A stretch of 64,000 nucleotides of DNA from Bacteriovoracaceae bacterium. GTDB lineage: Bacteria > Bdellovibrionota > Bacteriovoracia > Bacteriovoracales > Bacteriovoracaceae. Shown piece by piece: positions 1 through 9,746 of this stretch (the stretch's first letter is position 1; each line of letters starts with the position of its first letter). A model generated the notes under the pieces. That model saw nothing but the letters and a program-made list of their open reading frames with translations. It was not told the origin of the DNA and searched no databases. Made by a program: the position numbers and the translations under genes. The DNA is taken from the NCBI GenBank assembly GCA_020630335.1, contig JAHDBN010000005.1, positions 78,467-142,466 of the forward strand, read 5' to 3'.

Positions 1-88
1 AAAGTAATAAAAATAAATATTTCATAAATTAAGTTTACTTTATTTTTTAATTTTTACCAATAGAGACGTAATAAAGTAAGATTGGAAT

Positions 89-700
89 ATGGATATAGTT
101 TTTTTACATGGATACGGAGCAAATAAAGAAGATCTTATGCCTTTAGAGCGAGTTTTAAGATCCAATGAAGATCAAAAATTTCATTTCCTTGATGCTGCTC
201 ACTTAATACAACCAACTCATTTCGGAGGAAGATCTTGGTTTGAAATCAATGACTACGAGATGATGAAACTTCAAATGGGAAATTTAGATTTTTCGAAATC
301 CAAGCCAAATGATTTAGATGAAGCTCTTGGATATATCAAGAATGAATTAGATAAAAGAGGAATTAAGCAATGTATCCTTGGAGGATTTAGTCAAGGCAGT
401 ATGTGCGCAATTCATTTCTATCTTAAATATTTCAAAGATTTTGAATTTAAAGGGGTAGTTCTTTACTCAAGTACGCTTCTAGCAGAAGAGCTTGTTAATG
501 AGTTTACAGGTCCAAAGATTCCAGTTTATCAAAGTCATGGCAGAGATGACTCTATTTTGAAGTATGAATACGCTAAAAACTTAGAGAAATCTCTTGTTTC
601 TCTTGGTTTTCCACATCAGTTTCATGAATTTTCTGGAGGGCACGAGATTCCTTTAGAAGTTTTAATGAAGTCAAGAGAATTTATAGAGAAAGTTTCCTAA
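89..700 (+). CDS. phospholipase/carboxylesterase family alpha/beta hydrolase
   Basis: A serine hydrolase of about 200 residues, the usual size of the phospholipase/carboxylesterase (PF02230-type) family. The nucleophile elbow GFSQG puts the serine at residue 101. An HGRDD segment gives the likely acid at Asp154, and GGHEIP gives the histidine at 185. An oxyanion-side HGYGAN motif lies at residues 7-12. No signal peptide is seen, so it should act in the cytoplasm on small carboxylic esters or acyl-protein-like substrates; the true substrate cannot be told. It lies 75 bases upstream of sucA on the same strand and could share its transcript, but no functional link is evident. The family is clear, the substrate is not. 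Confidence 0.85.
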   Translation: MDIVFLHGYGANKEDLMPLERVLRSNEDQKFHFLDAAHLIQPTHFGGRSWFEINDYEMMKLQMGNLDFSKSKPNDLDEALGYIKNELDKRGIKQCILGGFSQGSMCAIHFYLKYFKDFEFKGVVLYSSTLLAEELVNEFTGPKIPVYQSHGRDDSILKYEYAKNLEKSLVSLGFPHQFHEFSGGHEIPLEVLMKSREFIEKVS

Positions 701-775
701 ATTCTTTTTGATCAACCATGATCATTCTTACTATAATTTTAAGTAGATACACTTTAATTAAGGCAGCGCAAAATT

Positions 776-3520
776 ATGGCGAATATGGATTTTACTCATC
801 TTTCAGGATCAGACACAGCTTATATTGATTCACTTTATGAAAATTTTAAAAACGATGAAACATCAGTTGATGAAACGTGGAGAAATTTTTTTAAAGGTTA
901 TGATTTTGCAGTAGCTCAAGACCCAAGCTTGGATTTAAATGATTTAAGTCCGGTTGCAACTAGTATATCTGGTTCTTCAGATTTAGATAAAGAATTTAGA
1001 GTATTCAGAATCATTCAAAGCTATAGAGCTAGAGGTCATCTTCTTTCAAAAACCAATCCAATAAGGGAGAGAAGAAATAGGCATCCACATTTGAACTTAA
1101 GTGATTATGGATTAAGCAATGCTGATTTAAGTTTTCAGTCTGTATGTGGTGAATATCTTGGGCTTGGTAAGTGTAGTGTAAAGAAGATATTAGAATTCAT
1201 GGACCAAGTTTATTGCAAGAGCCTTGGCTTTGAATTTATGCATGTCCAGAACACTGAAATCAGAAGATGGTTTAGAGATAAAATTGAAAAAAATAATGGT
1301 TTAATTAATTTCCCCCTAGATAAGAAAAAAAGAATTCTTAAGAAATTAAATGAAGCAGTTGTGTTTGAAAACTTTCTTAATACAAAATATGTAGGTCAAA
1401 AAAGATTTTCTCTGGAGGGAGCTGAAAATACTGTTCCGGCTTTAGATGCAATTATTGATGTTGCTCAACAAAATGGTGTTGAAGAAGTGGTTATTGGTAT
1501 GGCCCATAGAGGTAGGTTAAATGTTTTAGCTAATACTCTAGGGAAGACTTATGAGTATATTTTTAATGAGTTTGAGGGAAATATTAACCCTGAAGATACT
1601 TTTGGAGATGGTGATGTAAAGTATCATCTTGGATTCAGATCTTATGTAGAAACAAGATCAGGTGAGAAAGTATATTGTAAATTAATGCCAAACCCATCAC
1701 ATCTCGAAGCGGTTGGACCTGTTGTTCAAGGTTACTCTAGAGCTCAGAGTGATATTCTTTACAAGGGTGAACATAAAAAAGTTTTACCAATTATTCTTCA
1801 TGGAGATGCTGCTGTTGCTGGCCAAGGAATAGTCTATGAATCTGTTCAGATGTCTAGGCTTATAGGTTTTCATGTTGGTGGTTCTATTCACTTTGTTATT
1901 AATAATCAAATTGGTTTTACCACAGATTTTACTGATGCAAGAAGTTCTACATATTGCACTAGTGCAGCGAGAGTAATTAATGTTCCTATCATTCATGTAA
2001 ATGGTGATGATGCTGAAGCGGTAGTTTGGGCCGTTGAGTTAGCTGCTGAGTTTAGACAAAAATTTGGTGAAGATATTTTTATTGATATGGTTGGTTATAG
2101 AAAGCATGGGCATAATGAGGGAGATGAACCAAAGTTTACCCAGCCTAATCTTTATAAGTTAATTGGAAATCATCCTAACCCTAGAGAAGTTTATATGAAT
2201 AAACTTATTGAAGGGAAATCAATAGAAGCTGATCTTGCTAATCAAATGGAGCAAGAGTTTAGAAATTTACTACAAAGTAGATTTAATATGCTTAAAGAAA
2301 CAAGCATTGATTATAAACCACAACTTCCTGATCAAGAGTGGGAGAGTTTAAAGCACGCAACAACGGAAGACTTCGAGTATAATCCTAAAACAGGTTTTTC
2401 TTTAGAAGGTTTAGAAGAGATTTATAATGCTCTTATTCATATCCCTGATCACATTACACCTATTAAGAAAGCAGGTCGTATTTTAGATGATAGAAAAAAG
2501 AGATGGGAAGGAGATAATCTCAATTGGGCATTAGGTGAGTTATTAGCATATGGTTCCTTATTAAAAGATGGAATTGGCGTTAGGATGAGTGGTCAGGATG
2601 TTGTAAGAGGAACTTTTTCTCATCGTCATGCTGGAATTTTTGATGAGTCAGGTGATGAGATCTATTTAAGCTTGAATCATATCTCTGGAGATCAAGCACG
2701 ATTTAGAATTTATAATTCATTATTATCAGAATATGCAGTCTTAGGTTTTGAGTACGGATATTCCTTGGGTCGTCCGACAGATATAAATATATGGGAAGCT
2801 CAATTTGGAGACTTTGCTAATGGAGCACAAACTGTTTTTGATCAGTTTATTTCAAGCGGAGAGTCAAAGTGGGGTAAGATGAGTGGTTTAATTACTTATC
2901 TCCCGCATGGATATGAAGGACAAGGACCAGAGCATTCAAATGCAAGACCAGAAAGAGTTCTCCAGTTAGCAGCAGATTTAAATATGGTCGTAGCTAATTG
3001 TACAACTCCAGCGAACTTATTTCATCTTTTAAGAAGACATGTGATGTGGAACTTTAGAAAGCCTTTAGTTTTATTTACTCCAAAATCTTTACTAAGGCAT
3101 CCTGAGTGTGTGTCTACTAAAAAAGATTTAACGAGTGGGCGTTTTCAAGAATTTATTATGGATGATAGCGTTGCTCCAGAGAATGCGAGAAGATTATTGG
3201 TGTGTACTGGTAAAGTTTATTTTGATCTTAAAAAATATAGAGATGATAATAAAATTGAAGATGTTGCCATTGTTAGAATGGAGCAGTTGTATCCCATGAA
3301 TGAAAGACAATTGAACTCTTTGATGGATCAATATGGCTGTGAAAAGGTTTGGGTTCAAGAAGAACCAAAAAATATGGGAGCATGGACTTATTTGATGCGT
3401 TTTGATCAGTTTAGAGAATTTAAGTTAGTTAGTAGAAGATCTAGTGCATCTCCAGCAACTGGATACTCTAGTGTACATAAATTAGAGCAAGAGAAGTTAG
3501 TAAAATTAGCTTTTGAATAA
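776..3520 (+). CDS. sucA: 2-oxoglutarate dehydrogenase E1 component
   Basis: ThDP-dependent decarboxylase subunit of the 2-oxoglutarate dehydrogenase complex in the TCA cycle, oxidatively decarboxylating 2-oxoglutarate to succinyl-CoA. At 914 residues it matches the usual length (about 930). The N-terminal segment with the SDTAYIDSLY-like E2-binding start is present. Characteristic motifs include MAHRGRLNVL, HGDAAVAGQG, the ThDP/Mg motif beginning NGDDAEA, and RKHGHNEGDEP. The C-terminal transketolase-like half carries YLPHGYEGQGPEHSNAR. The start ATG follows an AAGG at about 10 bases. It is followed after 18 bases by sucB, so the two are very likely co-transcribed. The E3 partner gene is encoded 2.2 kb downstream. 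Confidence 0.97.
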   Translation: MANMDFTHLSGSDTAYIDSLYENFKNDETSVDETWRNFFKGYDFAVAQDPSLDLNDLSPVATSISGSSDLDKEFRVFRIIQSYRARGHLLSKTNPIRERRNRHPHLNLSDYGLSNADLSFQSVCGEYLGLGKCSVKKILEFMDQVYCKSLGFEFMHVQNTEIRRWFRDKIEKNNGLINFPLDKKKRILKKLNEAVVFENFLNTKYVGQKRFSLEGAENTVPALDAIIDVAQQNGVEEVVIGMAHRGRLNVLANTLGKTYEYIFNEFEGNINPEDTFGDGDVKYHLGFRSYVETRSGEKVYCKLMPNPSHLEAVGPVVQGYSRAQSDILYKGEHKKVLPIILHGDAAVAGQGIVYESVQMSRLIGFHVGGSIHFVINNQIGFTTDFTDARSSTYCTSAARVINVPIIHVNGDDAEAVVWAVELAAEFRQKFGEDIFIDMVGYRKHGHNEGDEPKFTQPNLYKLIGNHPNPREVYMNKLIEGKSIEADLANQMEQEFRNLLQSRFNMLKETSIDYKPQLPDQEWESLKHATTEDFEYNPKTGFSLEGLEEIYNALIHIPDHITPIKKAGRILDDRKKRWEGDNLNWALGELLAYGSLLKDGIGVRMSGQDVVRGTFSHRHAGIFDESGDEIYLSLNHISGDQARFRIYNSLLSEYAVLGFEYGYSLGRPTDINIWEAQFGDFANGAQTVFDQFISSGESKWGKMSGLITYLPHGYEGQGPEHSNARPERVLQLAADLNMVVANCTTPANLFHLLRRHVMWNFRKPLVLFTPKSLLRHPECVSTKKDLTSGRFQEFIMDDSVAPENARRLLVCTGKVYFDLKKYRDDNKIEDVAIVRMEQLYPMNERQLNSLMDQYGCEKVWVQEEPKNMGAWTYLMRFDQFREFKLVSRRSSASPATGYSSVHKLEQEKLVKLAFE

Positions 3521-3538
3521 GCAAAAAAGGATAAAGTT

Positions 3539-4735
3539 ATGAGTGATATTATCATTCCAGCAGTAGGTGAGTCTGTAACAGAAGTAACGATTGCTTCATG
3601 GATGAAAAAAAATGGCGAGTTTGTAGATATGGACGAGCCGATCTGTGAGATTGAATCAGATAAAGCTTCAATGGAATTACCTTCTCCTAAAGCCGGTATT
3701 TTAACAATCAGTGCTACTGAAGGAGATACTGTAGATATAGGTACAATAATTGGCTCTATTAAGCCTGGAGAGAGGCCTGCAGGATCTGCGAAAAAAGAGA
3801 CTGCACCGAGTGCCCCACCGACTAGCTCTGAGAATTCTGGTAATAGTGGGCTAGCATCACCAGCAGCAATGAAAATTTTAAGAGAAAACAATCTCGATCC
3901 TTCTCAAGTCTCTGGAACAGGTAAAGGTGGAAGAATAACAAAAGAAGATGCTTTAAATGCTAAGTCTGGAAGTGCAGCTACTGAGAAACCTATTAGTTCT
4001 ATTGGCTCACTAGAAATTTCCACTCCAAGTGGAAACAGAGAAGTAACTAGAAACAAAATGAGCTCTCTAAGAAAGACAATTGCCAAAAGATTGGTTGCTG
4101 CAAAACAATCAACTGCGATGTTAACAACATTTAACGAAGTTGATATGTATGCAATTAAGAGCTTAAGAGCAAAGTATAAAGAAAGCTTTAAAGAGAAACA
4201 TCAAATCGGTTTAGGGTTTATGTCATTTTTCACTAAAGCATGTTGTATTGCGCTTCAAGAGTTTCCTAAGGTAAATGGCCAAATAGAAGGAACAGAAATC
4301 TTAACTCACAATTATTGTGATGTTGGGATTGCGGTTTCGACACCTAAGGGATTAGTGGTGCCTGTTATAAGAAATGCTGAAAAACTAAGTTTAGCAGATA
4401 TAGAGAAATCTATTAGAGGACTTGCTTTAAAAGCGAGAGATGGAAAGCTTAAGCTTCAAGAAATGCAGGGTGGAACTTTCACAATCACAAATGGTGGAGT
4501 GTTTGGTTCTATGCTTTCTACTCCAATTATAAATCAACCTCAATCAGCAATTCTAGGAATGCATAATATTGTTGATAGACCTATGGCGATTGATGGGGAA
4601 GTAAAAATAAGACCGATTATGTACTTAGCTCTTAGTTATGATCATAGAATTATTGATGGTAAGGAATCTGTGAGTTTTCTTAAACGGGTTAAAGAATTAT
4701 TAGAAGATCCGACTCGATTATTATTAGACGTTTAA
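3539..4735 (+). CDS. sucB: dihydrolipoyllysine-residue succinyltransferase (E2 of 2-oxoglutarate dehydrogenase)
   Basis: E2 core of the 2-oxoglutarate dehydrogenase complex, transferring the succinyl group from lipoyl-lysine to CoA. A single N-terminal lipoyl domain (residues 1-75) has the lipoylated Lys42 in the ESDKAS context. A flexible Ala/Pro/Ser linker follows, then a peripheral-subunit-binding domain at about 105-140 with the [14 protein letters not shown] end motif. The catalytic domain ends with SYDHRIIDG, giving His369 and Asp373 as the catalytic pair. The length of 398 is normal. An AAGGA ribosome site lies 7 bases before the ATG. A strong hairpin terminator begins 29 bases after the stop, so sucA-sucB ends here. 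Confidence 0.96.
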   Translation: MSDIIIPAVGESVTEVTIASWMKKNGEFVDMDEPICEIESDKASMELPSPKAGILTISATEGDTVDIGTIIGSIKPGERPAGSAKKETAPSAPPTSSENSGNSGLASPAAMKILRENNLDPSQVSGTGKGGRITKEDALNAKSGSAATEKPISSIGSLEISTPSGNREVTRNKMSSLRKTIAKRLVAAKQSTAMLTTFNEVDMYAIKSLRAKYKESFKEKHQIGLGFMSFFTKACCIALQEFPKVNGQIEGTEILTHNYCDVGIAVSTPKGLVVPVIRNAEKLSLADIEKSIRGLALKARDGKLKLQEMQGGTFTITNGGVFGSMLSTPIINQPQSAILGMHNIVDRPMAIDGEVKIRPIMYLALSYDHRIIDGKESVSFLKRVKELLEDPTRLLLDV

Positions 4736-4764
4736 TTAACTTAATTAAGAGTTCGTAAATAATT

Positions 4765-4793
4765 AAAAAGGCCTTTAATTTAAGGCCTTTTTT
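4765..4793 (+). terminator. intrinsic terminator of sucAB
   Basis: An 11-bp perfect stem (4765-4775 with 4782-4792, core GGCC) and a 6-base loop, with the right arm running straight into a T run. The A-rich left arm mirrors the T tail, so it can also stop the convergent gene read from the minus strand, whose stop codon is at 4818. Confidence 0.9.
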
Positions 4794-4817
4794 CTATGTG
4801 AATTTTATTTTTTAAGA

Positions 4818-5702
4818 TTATTTACACTCAATCGCATCAGTATCAAGCATATGTTCAGTAATTGTATCTATCACTTCTTGTTGTGTGCTTGCAGGTACAG
4901 CAACAGGACCTGATCCATCATCAATGGAAGTAATTTCTAATAAATCATTATTAGCAGCATCACCAGTTTTAATAATCTCGATATTAATAAGATTTCCGTC
5001 GTATTTTTTATTCACTTCAAGAATTCTTAATTTAACAACGCTTAGAGTGTAGTCACATGCAGTTCCTGAACAAACTGATTTTTTTGTTTGAGAATTTATA
5101 GCTTCTTCAATTTTTTTATAGTTGATAATATGACTAATTTCACTTTTAACTTTTGTAAGATTTCTCTTACAAGCTGAGATCTCACTTCTCGTAGAAGCAT
5201 AAGGTTTAGCAGTTAAAATATTAGCTAAGTATTCAGTTTTTGTAGCAGCGTCAGTTTCTAAATTATTAATTGGATGAGTTGATAAATCAAACTCAGTACA
5301 AGCTTCATCGTCAAACTTAATTCTGTCATAAGAAATCGTGCCATCTTCACATAAACTTAGTTCTAACTCCTCAATAGCAACACCATTCTTAGCAGCAATA
5401 TTTAGAATCTTCTCTTTTGTTTGTTCTAAAACTTCAGTTTCAGCTTCAACTCTTATATCTTGTTCTGATTTTTTTTGATCATCAGCTTTTTTATTATTAG
5501 CATTCATTTTTTCAATGAATATCTTGGAAATGCTGTTATCAATTTCTACAGAGCTCATATTTATTGAAGATAAGTCTTGCTCTAGACTACTCAAACTAGA
5601 TGAAATTGCAGAAAGTGATTTTTGATTTTCTATAGAACTTGTTAAACGAGCATTACAAGAAACTATAAAAATGCTTGATAGTAATAAGGTTAGTATTTTC
5701 AT
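4818..5702 (-). CDS. lipoprotein of unknown function
   Basis: A 294-residue predicted lipoprotein. The frame is open 18 codons further upstream, but I chose the ATG at 5702 because a near-perfect TAGGAGG ribosome site lies just before it and because this start gives a compact lipoprotein signal (MKILTLLLSS then FIVSC, lipidated Cys16). The mature protein begins with Ser/Leu/Asp-rich helical heptads (about residues 25-60). It has several cysteines in the second half (a CSGTAC pair among them), suggesting disulfides in the periplasm. No known domain is recognised. It stands alone between sucAB (convergent) and the metalloprotease gene at 5923 (divergent). Function unknown. Confidence 0.75.
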   Translation of the reverse strand: MKILTLLLSSIFIVSCNARLTSSIENQKSLSAISSSLSSLEQDLSSINMSSVEIDNSISKIFIEKMNANNKKADDQKKSEQDIRVEAETEVLEQTKEKILNIAAKNGVAIEELELSLCEDGTISYDRIKFDDEACTEFDLSTHPINNLETDAATKTEYLANILTAKPYASTRSEISACKRNLTKVKSEISHIINYKKIEEAINSQTKKSVCSGTACDYTLSVVKLRILEVNKKYDGNLINIEIIKTGDAANNDLLEITSIDDGSGPVAVPASTQQEVIDTITEHMLDTDAIECK

Positions 5703-5922
5703 GTTGTATCCTCCTAAGATTTTGGGAGAGTATACATCTTTTGCTGCGCCGCGCAAGAAGGTTTGTAATTTTTATACATATAGTCGACTCTACAGGTTTT
5801 TAAGATTTCTTACATTTGAGCACTCTCAAGAGATAAACTTAAACATGTGTAAGCGAAATATATTTAATAGAGTATCTTTTACCATAACAGGTTTAAATGA
5901 AGAATTACGTTAGAATAGAGGA

Positions 5923-6834
5923 ATGAATATTTTAAATACTTGTAAAGCTTTTTTTGTTTTTCCTTTTGCCTTGTGTCTTTTTTGTCTCAATTCTTACAGT
6001 TGTGACAAGGAAGGAAGAACAGGATTTTTCCCCGAAAATGATTTGTGGATTCCAGTTTCTTACAGTTCGAATAAAGCAGGTGGTGGCAAAGTGTCCAAGA
6101 AGGATTTCAATAAAATTATTGATGAAATTGCTGAGCTTTATAAATCTGAAATTGAAGATAAGGGAGCTGAACTTGTTACTTTGAAAAAATGGGAGAATGG
6201 AACAGTAAATGCTTATGCTCGGCAAGTAGAAGATATTGATAATAATAAGAAGTGGATTGTAGCAATGTTTGGTGGTTTAGCTAGAAAAGATGAAGTTACG
6301 GAAGATGCGTTTGCTATGGTTATGTGTCATGAGCTAGGACATCACTTAGCTGGCGCGCCTAGATATAGTGCATCTGATTGGGCGGCAAGTGAAGGGCAAA
6401 GTGATTATTGGGCAGCAAGCAAGTGTTTTAAAAGATGGGCCGATGAGCAAAGTAACAGAAGAATAGTTAGGAAGTTAAAAGCACCTAAAGAAGTTCAAGA
6501 AGTTTGTGAAACTGTTCATAAAGATAAAAATGATCAACGAGTATGTATTCGTTCAGCAATGGCCGGAAAATCATTAGCAACTCTATTAGCTTCTTTAGCA
6601 ACAGATCCACCAGTTATAGATTTCTCTACTCCAAATCCAGAAGTTGTTGAAAGAACTTATGTTAGACATCCAGAGGCTCAGTGCAGACTTGATACATATT
6701 ATGCTGGAGCTCAGTGTAATGTTGATTTCTCTATAAGCACTGATGCAAATGATGCCGAAATTGGAGTTTGTAATCGTAGAGATGGGTATACTAGAGGTGT
6801 TAGGCCACTGTGTTGGTTTAAGCCAAGAAATTAG
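5923..6834 (+). CDS. secreted HEXXH zinc metalloprotease-like protein
   Basis: A 303-residue protein with an N-terminal hydrophobic signal segment (residues 5-25) but no proper lipobox, so it is probably released into the periplasm or outside. The sequence CHELGHH supplies the zinc ligands His136 and His140 with catalytic Glu137. SEGQSDYWA, 17 residues further on, supplies a third-ligand glutamate (Glu157). This is the spacing of a gluzincin (M48-like) active site. Several cysteines in the C-terminal half suggest a disulfide-stabilised extracytoplasmic fold. A complete active site argues for an active peptidase. The target is unknown. In a predatory bacterium such enzymes are often thought to act on prey protein or the cell wall, but that is only inference. 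Confidence 0.75.
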   Translation: MNILNTCKAFFVFPFALCLFCLNSYSCDKEGRTGFFPENDLWIPVSYSSNKAGGGKVSKKDFNKIIDEIAELYKSEIEDKGAELVTLKKWENGTVNAYARQVEDIDNNKKWIVAMFGGLARKDEVTEDAFAMVMCHELGHHLAGAPRYSASDWAASEGQSDYWAASKCFKRWADEQSNRRIVRKLKAPKEVQEVCETVHKDKNDQRVCIRSAMAGKSLATLLASLATDPPVIDFSTPNPEVVERTYVRHPEAQCRLDTYYAGAQCNVDFSISTDANDAEIGVCNRRDGYTRGVRPLCWFKPRN

Positions 6835-6923
6835 TGGTTTATCCTAAAATAAATATCTCTCATTGATAACTTCCCAGTTGTTTAAGTCTGTTCTAAAATA
6901 AAGAAAATTTTAAAGGATTTTTC

Positions 6924-8330
6924 ATGTCAAAAATATATGATGTCGTTGTCATTGGTTCAGGGCCTGGTGGTTATGTTTGTGCGATCAGATGTGCTCAGCT
7001 TGGTTTAAAAACAGCAATTGTTGAAAAATATTCTACACTTGGTGGTACTTGTTTAAATGTTGGTTGTATTCCCTCAAAAGCATTACTTGACTCTAGCGAA
7101 AGATATTTTAACACTCTACACTCACATAAAGATCATGGAATAGAGGTTGGTGATGTTAAGTTAGACTTAGAATCAATGATGAGTAGAGTTCAAGATAAAG
7201 TTGTCGCCCCTACATGTGAGGGTGTTAAGTATTTGATGAAAAAAAATAAAATTGATGTTTTTCATGGCCATGGATCTTTTGCAAATGAGAAAACTCTTAA
7301 AGTAAGTGGTGAAGAGAATTTATCACTTACTGCTAGTAACTTTGTGATTGCTACAGGTTCTAAGCCTTCTAGTTTACCTGGAGTTACTATTGATAAAGAA
7401 CGTATTATCACTTCTACTGAAGCATTAAAGCTGAAGGTTCTACCTAAGCACATGGTAATTATAGGTGGAGGAGTTATAGGTTTAGAGATGGGATCTGTAT
7501 ACTCACGTTTAGGATCAAAAGTTTCAATTGTAGAGTATGCTGATAGAATAATTGCAGGCATGGATAAAGATTTATCCAAAGAAATGACGAAGGCCTTAAA
7601 AAAAGAAGGGATTGAATTTTACTTAAGTTCTGCAGTACAGTCAGTAGTAAGTAACGGAGAAGAGGTTTCTCTTTCAATTAAAGACTTAAAAAAAGAAGAG
7701 GTTTTTAGCTTGGAAGGAGACTATTGCTTAGTTTCCGTTGGTAGAAAGCCTTATACTGATAATCTTGGATTAGAAAATACGAACATTCAAAAAGATGATA
7801 GAGGAAGAATAGAAGTGAACTCTCACTTACAAACTGCTCATCCACATATATATGCCATCGGAGATGTCGTTAAGGGAGCAATGCTAGCTCATAAAGCTGA
7901 AGAAGAAGGCGTTTTTGTTGCAGAGTTTTTAGCCGGACAAAAACCACATGTAAATTATGAATTAATTCCAGGTGTTGTTTATACTCACCCTGAAGTGGCG
8001 GCGGTAGGTAAAACTGAAGATGAGTTAAAAGCTGCTGGTAGAAAATATAAAAAAGGAAGTTTTTCTTATAAAGCTCTCGGAAGAGCGAGGGCAAGTAATG
8101 AGTTTTTTGGCTTTATAAAAGTTCTTGCAGATGAAGTTACAGATGAAATCTTGGGAGTTCATATGTGTGGTGCTAGATGTGCTGATTTGATATCTGAAGC
8201 CGTCTTAGCAATGGAATTTAAGGCAAGTGCTGAAGACATTGCCCGAACTTGTCATGCTCATCCCACTTATGCGGAAGCTTTTAAAGAAGCTTGTCTTGCT
8301 GCAACTGAAAACAGAGCGATACATAGTTAA
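6924..8330 (+). CDS. lpd: dihydrolipoyl dehydrogenase (E3)
   Basis: FAD-dependent E3 that reoxidises dihydrolipoyl groups with NAD+. The FAD dinucleotide motif VIGSGPGGY is at residues 9-17. The redox-active pair is in GGTCLNVGCIP (Cys43, Cys48). The NAD-binding motif IIGGGVIG is near 180, and the C-terminal catalytic HPTYAE gives His446 and Glu451. At 468 residues the length is typical. An AAAGGA ribosome site precedes the ATG. It lies near sucAB and probably serves the 2-oxoglutarate complex; a second E3 is encoded at 48369-49730 with a different E2. The last base of its stop codon is the first base of the next start codon. Confidence 0.96.
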   Translation: MSKIYDVVVIGSGPGGYVCAIRCAQLGLKTAIVEKYSTLGGTCLNVGCIPSKALLDSSERYFNTLHSHKDHGIEVGDVKLDLESMMSRVQDKVVAPTCEGVKYLMKKNKIDVFHGHGSFANEKTLKVSGEENLSLTASNFVIATGSKPSSLPGVTIDKERIITSTEALKLKVLPKHMVIIGGGVIGLEMGSVYSRLGSKVSIVEYADRIIAGMDKDLSKEMTKALKKEGIEFYLSSAVQSVVSNGEEVSLSIKDLKKEEVFSLEGDYCLVSVGRKPYTDNLGLENTNIQKDDRGRIEVNSHLQTAHPHIYAIGDVVKGAMLAHKAEEEGVFVAEFLAGQKPHVNYELIPGVVYTHPEVAAVGKTEDELKAAGRKYKKGSFSYKALGRARASNEFFGFIKVLADEVTDEILGVHMCGARCADLISEAVLAMEFKASAEDIARTCHAHPTYAEAFKEACLAATENRAIHS

Positions 8331-9088
8331 TGAAATTAAAAAAGCTAACGAATGATTTGAATGCATATCTCAATATTTTTGATTTCAAAGATTATGGACC
8401 GAATGGTTTGCAAGTAGAAGGAAAAGAGGATTTAGAAAAAATAGCTTTTAGTGTTTCTGCAACGAAAGAAGCAATTGAACAATCCATTGCATGGGGAGCA
8501 GATTCTTTAATAGTTCATCATGGGATTTTTTGGAATTATCAAAAGAAAACTTTAACAAAACAGTTTTATAAACGAGTTGCTCCTTTAATAAAAAATGATG
8601 TCTCATTGCTGGCTTATCATTTACCCCTAGATGCTCATCTTGGAGTTGGTAATGCAAAAGCCGTTGCCGATTTGCTTGGGATGAACTCATTAATGCCTTT
8701 TGGTGATTACAAAGGTATGCCTCTAGGAGTTCATGGACTTTTTTCTAAACCAGTAAGTGCTAAGAGTTTAGAAGAGAAGTGCAAGAAAGTTTTTAGTAAA
8801 GACATTGTTTTAGCTAGTCCTAATAAAGAAAGCATGATTTCAAGTATGGGGATTATCACTGGTGGAGCTAATAACGAGTGGGTTGAAGCGAGTAAGCTTG
8901 GACTGGATGCGTATCTTACTGGAGAGATTAGTGAGTATAATTGGCATGATGCTATTGAAGCGAATGTTCATTATTTTGCTTGTGGCCATCACGCTACTGA
9001 AAAGTTTGGTATTCAAGAACTGATGAAAAAAGTAGAAAGTGATTATAATGTTTCAGTAAAGTTTTTTGATTCTGCTAATTTAGCTTAG
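8330..9088 (+). CDS. NIF3-family (DUF34) metal-binding protein
   Basis: A 252-residue member of the NIF3/YbgI family, toroidal proteins with a dinuclear metal site. The typical start (DLNAYLNIFDFKDYGPNGLQVEG-like region, about residues 8-30) is present. So are the metal-binding HHGIFW (near 63) and the C-terminal CGHHATEKFG motif (near 222), both family hallmarks. These proteins are widespread but of uncertain role; annotations such as GTP cyclohydrolase I type 2 are not well supported. Start and stop overlap the lpd stop by one base, which suggests translational coupling with lpd. The stop codon lies within the left arm of a long hairpin. Confidence 0.88.
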   Translation: MKLKKLTNDLNAYLNIFDFKDYGPNGLQVEGKEDLEKIAFSVSATKEAIEQSIAWGADSLIVHHGIFWNYQKKTLTKQFYKRVAPLIKNDVSLLAYHLPLDAHLGVGNAKAVADLLGMNSLMPFGDYKGMPLGVHGLFSKPVSAKSLEEKCKKVFSKDIVLASPNKESMISSMGIITGGANNEWVEASKLGLDAYLTGEISEYNWHDAIEANVHYFACGHHATEKFGIQELMKKVESDYNVSVKFFDSANLA

Positions 9089-9116
9089 CCCTTTCACTAA
9101 AAAGGGCTAAGCTAAA
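9079..9116. terminator. 16-bp hairpin between convergent genes
   Basis: A perfect 16-bp inverted repeat (9079-9094 with 9101-9116; core TTAGCCC/GGGCTAA) with a 6-base loop. It contains the stop codon of the NIF3 gene and lies before the stop of the convergent gene at 9127. Neither side has a clear T tract, so it is either an atypical bidirectional terminator or a 3' stability hairpin. Confidence 0.65.
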
Positions 9117-9126
9117 AATAAATATA

Positions 9127-9663
9127 TTAATTTGATGAAGAATAGATGGATACTTTGGTAGATGTCCAGATACCTAAATAATTAAGTTCGTAATGCCACC
9201 TGAAAGATCCTTTGATTTGATGAACAGGTTTTAGGTTCATTTCTTCTGCTAAATTCTTTAGTTTCTCTTGAGAGTCTTTCCCTTCAATAACTATAGTAGT
9301 CTCGTTTCCACAATCAATTTCAATACCACGAGGTTGAGTTATTCTGCTAAATATGGATTGAACTTTAAGATGCAAAGTTACAAGGCATAATTTTTTCTTA
9401 GCATCTTTGGAATAAATTATTACTGATCCTTTTTTATAACTCTTATTTGATTGTACAAGATGAGGAATATGCAACTTGCTTGCAAGGGAGTCAAGGTTTA
9501 CTTTTTCTACTCGGCCCATATTTTTATTACTATCACAATATAGATAGTAATCAGCATTGTGCAGAGATTGATAAGCACTTGGCTCTTGAATGGCCACGCA
9601 GTAGTCAGATGAGAAGAGAGAGAAAGATGTTAACAGTATTGTAGTTAGTATAAGTTTTTTCAT
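9127..9663 (-). CDS. secreted protein of unknown function
   Basis: A 178-residue protein with a cleavable signal peptide (MKKLILTTILLTSFSLFSS, cut likely just before DYC). The frame extends 29 codons further upstream, but the AGGAGG ribosome site directly before the ATG at 9663 identifies the real start. The mature part has four cysteines, basic stretches and a possible beta-rich C-terminal half. No domain is recognised. It lies 4 bases or fewer from neither neighbour's regulatory site and is downstream of speA on the same strand (the speA stop is at 9747), so it may be transcribed with it. Function unknown. Confidence 0.65.
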   Translation of the reverse strand: MKKLILTTILLTSFSLFSSDYCVAIQEPSAYQSLHNADYYLYCDSNKNMGRVEKVNLDSLASKLHIPHLVQSNKSYKKGSVIIYSKDAKKKLCLVTLHLKVQSIFSRITQPRGIEIDCGNETTIVIEGKDSQEKLKNLAEEMNLKPVHQIKGSFRWHYELNYLGIWTSTKVSIYSSSN

Positions 9664-9746
9664 GAAAAACCTCCTTTCTGCAATACTTAACATAATAAAA
9701 AAAATAGAAAAACAGTGATGAAAAAAATATATGTGGCAATATTGCC

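Noticed and set aside
3406-3891. Long open frame on the minus strand across the sucA/sucB junction (161 codons)
   Set aside because: It is antisense to two well-supported genes and encodes a biased composition that reflects codon use of the plus strand; no ribosome site.
5671-5913. 80-codon plus-strand frame over the divergent promoter region
   Set aside because: It overlaps the start of the lipoprotein gene on the opposite strand, has no ribosome site, and its composition is not protein-like. The interval is better read as a double promoter.
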